57,265 nucleotides of DNA. Source: Mycolicibacterium austroafricanum (lineage in GTDB: Bacteria; Actinomycetota; Actinomycetes; Mycobacteriales; Mycobacteriaceae). The first letter of the stretch is position 1; every line of letters starts with the position of its first letter. The notes under the pieces are model-generated. The model was given only the letters and a program-made list of their open reading frames with translations, ran no database searches and had not been told where the DNA came from. Below, in pieces: positions 52,889-57,265 of the stretch. The stretch is from assembly GCF_000612725.1 (NCBI RefSeq), contig NZ_HG964457.1, positions 280,277 through 337,541 of the forward strand. Direction: 5' to 3'. Position numbers and translations under genes: made by a program.

Positions 52889-53731
52889 ATGCTGTTGTCG
52901 TTGTCGGAACGCACGTACCTGGTCACCGGCGGTGGCAGCGGGATCGGCAAGGGTGTGGCGGCTGCAGTGGTCGCCTCGGGCGGCAATGCGGTGCTGGCAG
53001 GCCGCAACGCCGACAAGCTCGCGGCCGCGGCCGAGGAGATCAAGGCGCAGACCGGCGACGGGGCGGGCGAGGTGATCTACGAGCCGGCCGACGTGACCGA
53101 CGAGGACCAGGCTGCCCGGTTGGTGGAGGCGGCGACGGCGTGGCACGGGCGCCTCGACGGTGTCGTGCACAGCGCGGGCGGGTCGGAGACCATCGGTCCG
53201 ATCACCCAGATCGATTCCGCGGCATGGCGCAACACCGTCGACCTCAACGTCAACGGCACCATGTACGTGCTCAAGCACTCCGCGCGGGAGATGGTGCGCG
53301 GCGGCGGGGGTTCGTTCATCGGCATTTCGTCGATCGCGTCGAGCAACACCCACCGCTGGTTCGGTGCCTACGGTCCGAGCAAGGCCGCGCTCGACCACCT
53401 GATGATGGTCGCGGCCGACGAGCTCGGCCCGTCGTCGGTGCGGGTCAACGGCATCCGCCCGGGGCTCACACGCACCGATATGGTCGCCCCGATCGTCGAC
53501 ACCCCGGCGTTGAGCGAGGACTACGCGGCCTGCACCCCGCTGCCGCGCGTCGGAGAGGTCGAGGATATCGCCAACCTCGCGGTGTTCCTGCTCAGCGACG
53601 CCGCGAGCTTCATCACCGGCCAGGTGATCAACGTCGACGGCGGCCACGGCCTGCGCCGCGGCCCGGACCTGTCGGCCATGCTGGAGCCGATCTTCGGCGC
53701 CGACGGACTGCGCGGCGTCGTGTCGACGTAG
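52889..53731 (+). CDS. Short-chain dehydrogenase/reductase under a KstR-type operator
   Basis: 280 residues, ATG after CGGAGGG. SDR motifs: YLVTGGGSGIGKGVAAAVV, VVHSAGGSETIGPITQ (NAG region), ISSIASSNTHRWFGAYGPSK with Ser and Tyr-x3-Lys, and VINVDGGHGLRR. It resembles bacterial 2,4-dienoyl-CoA reductase or hydroxyacyl-CoA-type SDRs. The operator suggests a role in sterol degradation; the substrate is unknown. It lies outside the usual Rv3490-Rv3538 block. Confidence 0.83.
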   Translation: MLLSLSERTYLVTGGGSGIGKGVAAAVVASGGNAVLAGRNADKLAAAAEEIKAQTGDGAGEVIYEPADVTDEDQAARLVEAATAWHGRLDGVVHSAGGSETIGPITQIDSAAWRNTVDLNVNGTMYVLKHSAREMVRGGGGSFIGISSIASSNTHRWFGAYGPSKAALDHLMMVAADELGPSSVRVNGIRPGLTRTDMVAPIVDTPALSEDYAACTPLPRVGEVEDIANLAVFLLSDAASFITGQVINVDGGHGLRRGPDLSAMLEPIFGADGLRGVVST

Positions 53732-53742
53732 CGCCCTGACGG

Positions 53743-55503
53743 TCAGAACGGTGGTGGGTCGTTGCCGTAGTCGGGTTGAGGTGAGGCCGGTGGTGGTAGG
53801 CCGGCATACCTGACTTGTTCGGCGCGGCGGGCTTGTTCGGGGGTTTTGGCTCTTTCGGTTTCCAGGGCGCGTTGGAGCGCGTTGTGTTCGCGTTCGGCTT
53901 TGATGCGGGCGGCTTGGTCGGCGGCGCGGGTGCGTCGTCGTTTCGGCATTTTGGCCAGCCGGTCGGGATCTGGTGGCGGCTGGGCCATCGGCGGGAGTTC
54001 GGCGGTGGTGGTGTCCCAGCCGGGGAAGAACAACCAACTACCGGGCACCGTGGTGCAGCGCTGCCCGGCCGGGGTCGTCCACAGCACCGTGCCATCCGGG
54101 AGTTGCTGTTCCTGCCAGCCCTCGGCGAAGGTCTTGCCGAGGTGGTGGGTGCGGCATTTGCAGTTCAGGTTCGACGGGTGGGTGGGCCCGTACGGATAGG
54201 GCACCACGTGGTCGAGGTCGCAGTGTTCGGCGGGGACGTCACAGCCGGGGTAGCGGCAGAACAGGTCCCGGGCGCGTACGAACGCGGCCAGTTTGGCTGA
54301 GGGGCGGTAGTGGGGTTCTGGGTCGGGGCCGGGTAGCCACAGGGTTTTGATCGCCGCGCCGGAGCGGATCGCTTCGGCCAGTGCCACGATCGGCAGGATC
54401 TTCACCCCGGGCAGCAACGCCACTCCTGAATCCCGCACACACGCAGCAGGATTCGACGGCGCAACAGGCTTGACGGGGGCGGGCTCAGATTCGATTGCCG
54501 TCTCGGCCTCGGCCTCGGGCTCGGGCTCGACCTCGACCTCGGCCTCGGCCTCGGGCTCGGGCTCGGCCTCGGGCTGCGGGATCGGTTCTGTCTGCGGCTG
54601 CGATTCTGCTTTGCCCTGCTCCTTCGCTTTCGCTTGTTTATCGGCGAGTTTGTCTTGTTGGTCGCGGTCTTGGTCGGCGATGAGTTGGCGGACGGCGTCG
54701 AGGGCGGCGGGGTCGGCGAGCACCGAGATCACCACGTTCGACGATCCCGGCACCACCGCGGCGGCGGTGCAGTCCGGGGATCCGCAGCGGCACCGCAGAT
54801 GGTCCTGGCCGCGGACGATGGCCCCGACCGCATGCGAGCGCCGCACACAGACGCTGCGGGGGTCGTTGTCGCAGAGCCCTTTGAGCAGTTCGGCGATGCG
54901 GGCCGCCAGCACCGCCGCATCGCAGCCCAGGATTTTGCCCCACACCATCACCAGTGCGTCGGGGTCGTCGCTGGCCCCGACCCTAAAGTCCAGTCCGCTG
55001 ACGTGTTCGCGGGCCCGGATCACCGCATCGGGGTCGTACCGCTCGATCACCGCGTCGAGGGCAGCGGTCAGCTTGTCATCGGACAGGGGTTCCCACCGCG
55101 TCGCCTTCTCCGCGATCGCGGTGTCCAACAGCGCCAACAACTGCGGGTCCTGCACCAGCCGGGTGCGCCAGGTGATCTGCCCGATCAACCGGGCACTGAG
55201 CCGGCCCTGCGCATGTAGCGCGGCGACCCGGGGCAGCCGGTCGCGCAACGCGAGGGCGATACGCATCTGGGCCGAGGCGCGGCGGTAGCTGGTGTTCAAT
55301 ACCGCGCCGAGTTCGCAGGCGGTCTCGATCCAGGAGTCCCACACCCACTGGTCACGCACGTCGTCAAACGTCACGGACTCGTGCACCAGTGCCGCGATCG
55401 CCGCCGATTTACGCGCCCCTGCCCGGGATTCCTCGCAGGCGGCTCGTTCGATGGCAGCGAGCAACGCCGGCTCGTCCAGCCCCGCGAACATCCGATCGAA
55501 CAT
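53743..55503 (-). CDS. DUF222/13E12-family protein with C-terminal HNH domain
   Basis: 586 residues. An N-terminal DUF222 domain (about residues 1-230) with WVWDSWIETACELGAVLNTS and LSARLIGQITWRTRLVQDP is typical of mycobacterial 13E12-repeat proteins. A Glu/Pro/Ala-rich acidic hinge (about 295-345) follows. The HNH endonuclease motif spans residues 416-459: CRYPGCDVPAEHCDLDHV, NLNCKCRTHH with paired cysteines and histidines. A basic, coiled, Arg-rich tail ends the protein. Such proteins are multi-copy and often near mobile DNA; their role is unproven. Confidence 0.85.
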   Translation of the reverse strand: MFDRMFAGLDEPALLAAIERAACEESRAGARKSAAIAALVHESVTFDDVRDQWVWDSWIETACELGAVLNTSYRRASAQMRIALALRDRLPRVAALHAQGRLSARLIGQITWRTRLVQDPQLLALLDTAIAEKATRWEPLSDDKLTAALDAVIERYDPDAVIRAREHVSGLDFRVGASDDPDALVMVWGKILGCDAAVLAARIAELLKGLCDNDPRSVCVRRSHAVGAIVRGQDHLRCRCGSPDCTAAAVVPGSSNVVISVLADPAALDAVRQLIADQDRDQQDKLADKQAKAKEQGKAESQPQTEPIPQPEAEPEPEAEAEVEVEPEPEAEAETAIESEPAPVKPVAPSNPAACVRDSGVALLPGVKILPIVALAEAIRSGAAIKTLWLPGPDPEPHYRPSAKLAAFVRARDLFCRYPGCDVPAEHCDLDHVVPYPYGPTHPSNLNCKCRTHHLGKTFAEGWQEQQLPDGTVLWTTPAGQRCTTVPGSWLFFPGWDTTTAELPPMAQPPPDPDRLAKMPKRRRTRAADQAARIKAEREHNALQRALETERAKTPEQARRAEQVRYAGLPPPASPQPDYGNDPPPF

Positions 55504-55691
55504 ACGTTCCCCAGGGTCTTCAGGAATGTGTCGTTGATGTAGCCAATGGGAGCTGTGCCCACCTGTTGGCTACGGCCTCAGGGTGTTATCTCGGGTCAGT
55601 CCACGAGGTGCTCGTGGGATTCCGAGCCGTCGGCCTCGACGAGTAATGTCCTCGTCGCCAGGCGGGCCTCATTCGAGGTGCGGCTGGGTTG

Positions 55692-57265
55692 CCTAACCCG
55701 GATTTTTCGTGAAGTGTTGTGATTTTCGGGGTGTAGATACGCGAAAGTGCCTGTCCTGCAAGGAATAATTGGACTTCTCTACGGTTCAATCGTTCCTACG
55801 GGAAGGCACCTCGCAGGTGAAGAATATCGTGGCCGCAGCGCGGGTGAAAGTGTCCGCCGATGGGCAGGGCGTGGTGTCGCATGCCGGGATGGGCTTGCTT
55901 CGTGAGCTTGCCGATCTGACGGGGTTATCGTCGCAGGTCACCGCCGTGCTGGCTGACACCTACCGGGGCCCGTGGGTGTACGCACCCGGTGAGGTGTTCG
56001 CCGATCTGGCCGCAGCGGTCGCCGACGGGGCCGATTGCATCGATGCGGTCGGCCAGTTGTGTGGGGACCGTGAACATGTGTTCGGCGCGAAGGCCTCGAC
56101 AACCACGATGTGGCGGTTGATCGATGAGCGCATCGACGCCGCCCACCTGCCCGGGGTGCGGGCTGCACGAGCCGGCGCACGGGCCGCAGCATGGGCGGCT
56201 GGAGCCGCCCCCACTGGTGAGGGCTGGCTGCACATCGACCTCGATGCCACCCTGGTCATCGATCACTCCGACAACAAGACCGGCGCCACCCCGACCTGGA
56301 AGAAAACCTATGGTCACCATCCGTTGCTGGCGTTTCTGGATCGTCCCGAGATCGCCGGTGGGGAAGCGCTGGCCGGGCTGCTGCGCACCGGTAACGCCGG
56401 CTCCAACACCGCCAGCGACCACATCATCGTCTTGCACCACGCGCTGGCCTCGCTGCCGCCGCGATGGCGGCCCCGCCCAGGTAGTCCACCAGATTCGGAT
56501 GCCTGCCGGGTGCTGGTGCGCTGCGATACCGCTGGAGCCACCCACAAGTTCGCCGACGCCTGCCGCACCGCCGGGGTGGGATTTTCCTTCGGATACCCCG
56601 TCGATGCGCGGGTCCAGGACGCGGTCGACACCCTCAACCTCGGCCAAGCCTGGTATCCGGCGATCGACACCGACGGCGGCATCCGTGACGGCGCCTGGGT
56701 CGCCGAAGCCACCGGCCTGGTCAACCTGAGCAACTGGCCCGCTGGCACCCGGCTGATCCTGCGCAAAGAGAGGCCCCACCCGGGTGCGCAGCTGCGGTTC
56801 ACCGATGCCGACGGGATGCGGGTCACCGCATTCATCACCGACACCGAACCCGGCGTCATTGCCGGTCAGGTCGCCGGATTGGAGCTGCGGCACCGCCAGC
56901 ACGCCCGCGTCGAAGACCGCATCCGCGAACTGAAAGCCACCGGGCTACGCAACCTGCCCTGCCAGTCGTTTTGGGCCAACGCCGCCTGGCTGGAAATCGT
57001 GCTGGCCGCCGCCGATCTGGTCACCTGGGCCCGGCTGATCGGCTTCGGTGACCACCCCGCACTGGCCCGCGCCGAGATCGCCACCTTCCGCTACCGGATC
57101 CTGCACGTCGCTGCCCGTATCACTCGCAGCGCCCGCCAGGTTCGCCTCCGTATCGACGCCACCTGGCGATGGGCATCAGCGATCGCGACCGCCTGGCAAC
57201 ACCTACGCACCGCTTTCGGATAACCAGCAAATCACTCGACCCACCGACCACGAAAGACCAGGCCC
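55692..57265 (+). mobile_element. IS1380-family insertion sequence, right end outside the window
   Basis: The element holds one transposase gene. The left end is tentatively put at CCTAACCCGGATTTTTCGTG (55692), a plausible terminal repeat, but its partner is not seen before the window edge. The 265 bases between the DUF222 gene and the transposase contain no other gene. Confidence 0.5.
55769..57223 (+). CDS. IS1380-family transposase
   Basis: 484 residues from the TTG at 55769, with AAGGA four bases upstream; a GTG at 55817 (VKNIVAAARVKVSADGQ) is an alternative and matches how many relatives begin. DDE transposase motifs: HIDLDATLVIDHSDNKTGAT with the first Asp, VLVRCDTAGATHKFADAC with the second, and RHRQHARVEDRIRELKATGL with the Glu region. 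The gene appears intact. High-similarity copies are common in mycobacterial genomes. Confidence 0.9.
   Translation: MDFSTVQSFLREGTSQVKNIVAAARVKVSADGQGVVSHAGMGLLRELADLTGLSSQVTAVLADTYRGPWVYAPGEVFADLAAAVADGADCIDAVGQLCGDREHVFGAKASTTTMWRLIDERIDAAHLPGVRAARAGARAAAWAAGAAPTGEGWLHIDLDATLVIDHSDNKTGATPTWKKTYGHHPLLAFLDRPEIAGGEALAGLLRTGNAGSNTASDHIIVLHHALASLPPRWRPRPGSPPDSDACRVLVRCDTAGATHKFADACRTAGVGFSFGYPVDARVQDAVDTLNLGQAWYPAIDTDGGIRDGAWVAEATGLVNLSNWPAGTRLILRKERPHPGAQLRFTDADGMRVTAFITDTEPGVIAGQVAGLELRHRQHARVEDRIRELKATGLRNLPCQSFWANAAWLEIVLAAADLVTWARLIGFGDHPALARAEIATFRYRILHVAARITRSARQVRLRIDATWRWASAIATAWQHLRTAFG

Noticed and set aside
51854..54037. 727-codon minus-strand frame opposite the enoyl-CoA hydratase and SDR
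   Set aside because: Antisense shadow; the plus-strand proteins have intact active-site motifs.

Overview
The window is high-GC actinobacterial DNA, almost certainly from a fast-growing Mycobacterium (Mycolicibacterium). It carries the sterol catabolism region in the gene order of M. tuberculosis Rv3538 to Rv3489, read in the opposite direction. Orthologue names rest on remembered family sequences and synteny, not on a database search. Mycobacterial traits include GTG/TTG starts, many leaderless transcripts (a TANNNT -10 box 6-7 nt before the start codon), a PGRS-like glycine-rich fragment, mce and mas genes, and a DUF222/13E12 protein.

Layout. 1-950: end of a glycine-rich protein and a membrane-anchored hypothetical protein. 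953-6338: chsH3 and kstD leftward and hsaE-hsaG-hsaF rightward, from one KstR-type operator. 6369-10216: an insertion relative to M. tuberculosis (RecQ helicase with a phosphoribosyltransferase-like tail, a hemophore-like protein, an acidic exported protein). 10213-16063: an IclR regulator divergent from the Rv3531c-Rv3530c-Rv3529c operon, then the Rv3527-like gene and kshA. 16159-18022: an MFS transporter and a TetR regulator. 18034-29709: ltp3, ltp4 and a DUF35 partner; an F420-type oxidoreductase, an acetoacetate decarboxylase-like protein, cyp142; echA19; fadD19, a nitronate monooxygenase-like gene and ilvX. 29766-38740: an LpqN-like lipoprotein, then a tightly packed leftward operon fadE26-fadE27-fadD17-second fadD-second kstD-second kshA. 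38876-48295: fdxD, hsd4A, then the mce4 importer operon. 48312-53731: an epimerase, SDRs, otsA with a small upstream gene, an enoyl-CoA hydratase. 53743-57265: a DUF222/HNH protein and an IS1380-type transposase.

How the genes work together. Mce4 imports sterols. CYP142 oxidises the side chain, FadD19 and FadD17 attach CoA, and FadE26/27, EchA19, ChsH3, Hsd4A and the Ltp3/Ltp4/DUF35 set shorten it. KstD and KshA open the rings. HsaE, HsaG and HsaF finish the A/B-ring fragment to pyruvate and propionyl-CoA. Ten sites fit TNNAACNNGTTNNA (eight exactly, two with one mismatch) and mark the KstR regulon.

Most notable points. The mce4 operon carries an internal deletion: mce4D runs out of frame into what looks like the 3' end of mce4F, and mce4E is missing. 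The two kshA genes share a sharply bounded 128-bp tract with all differences confined to one codon. A nine-codon leaderless leader ORF overlaps both a palindromic operator and the MFS start. One gene appears to use an ATT start codon.
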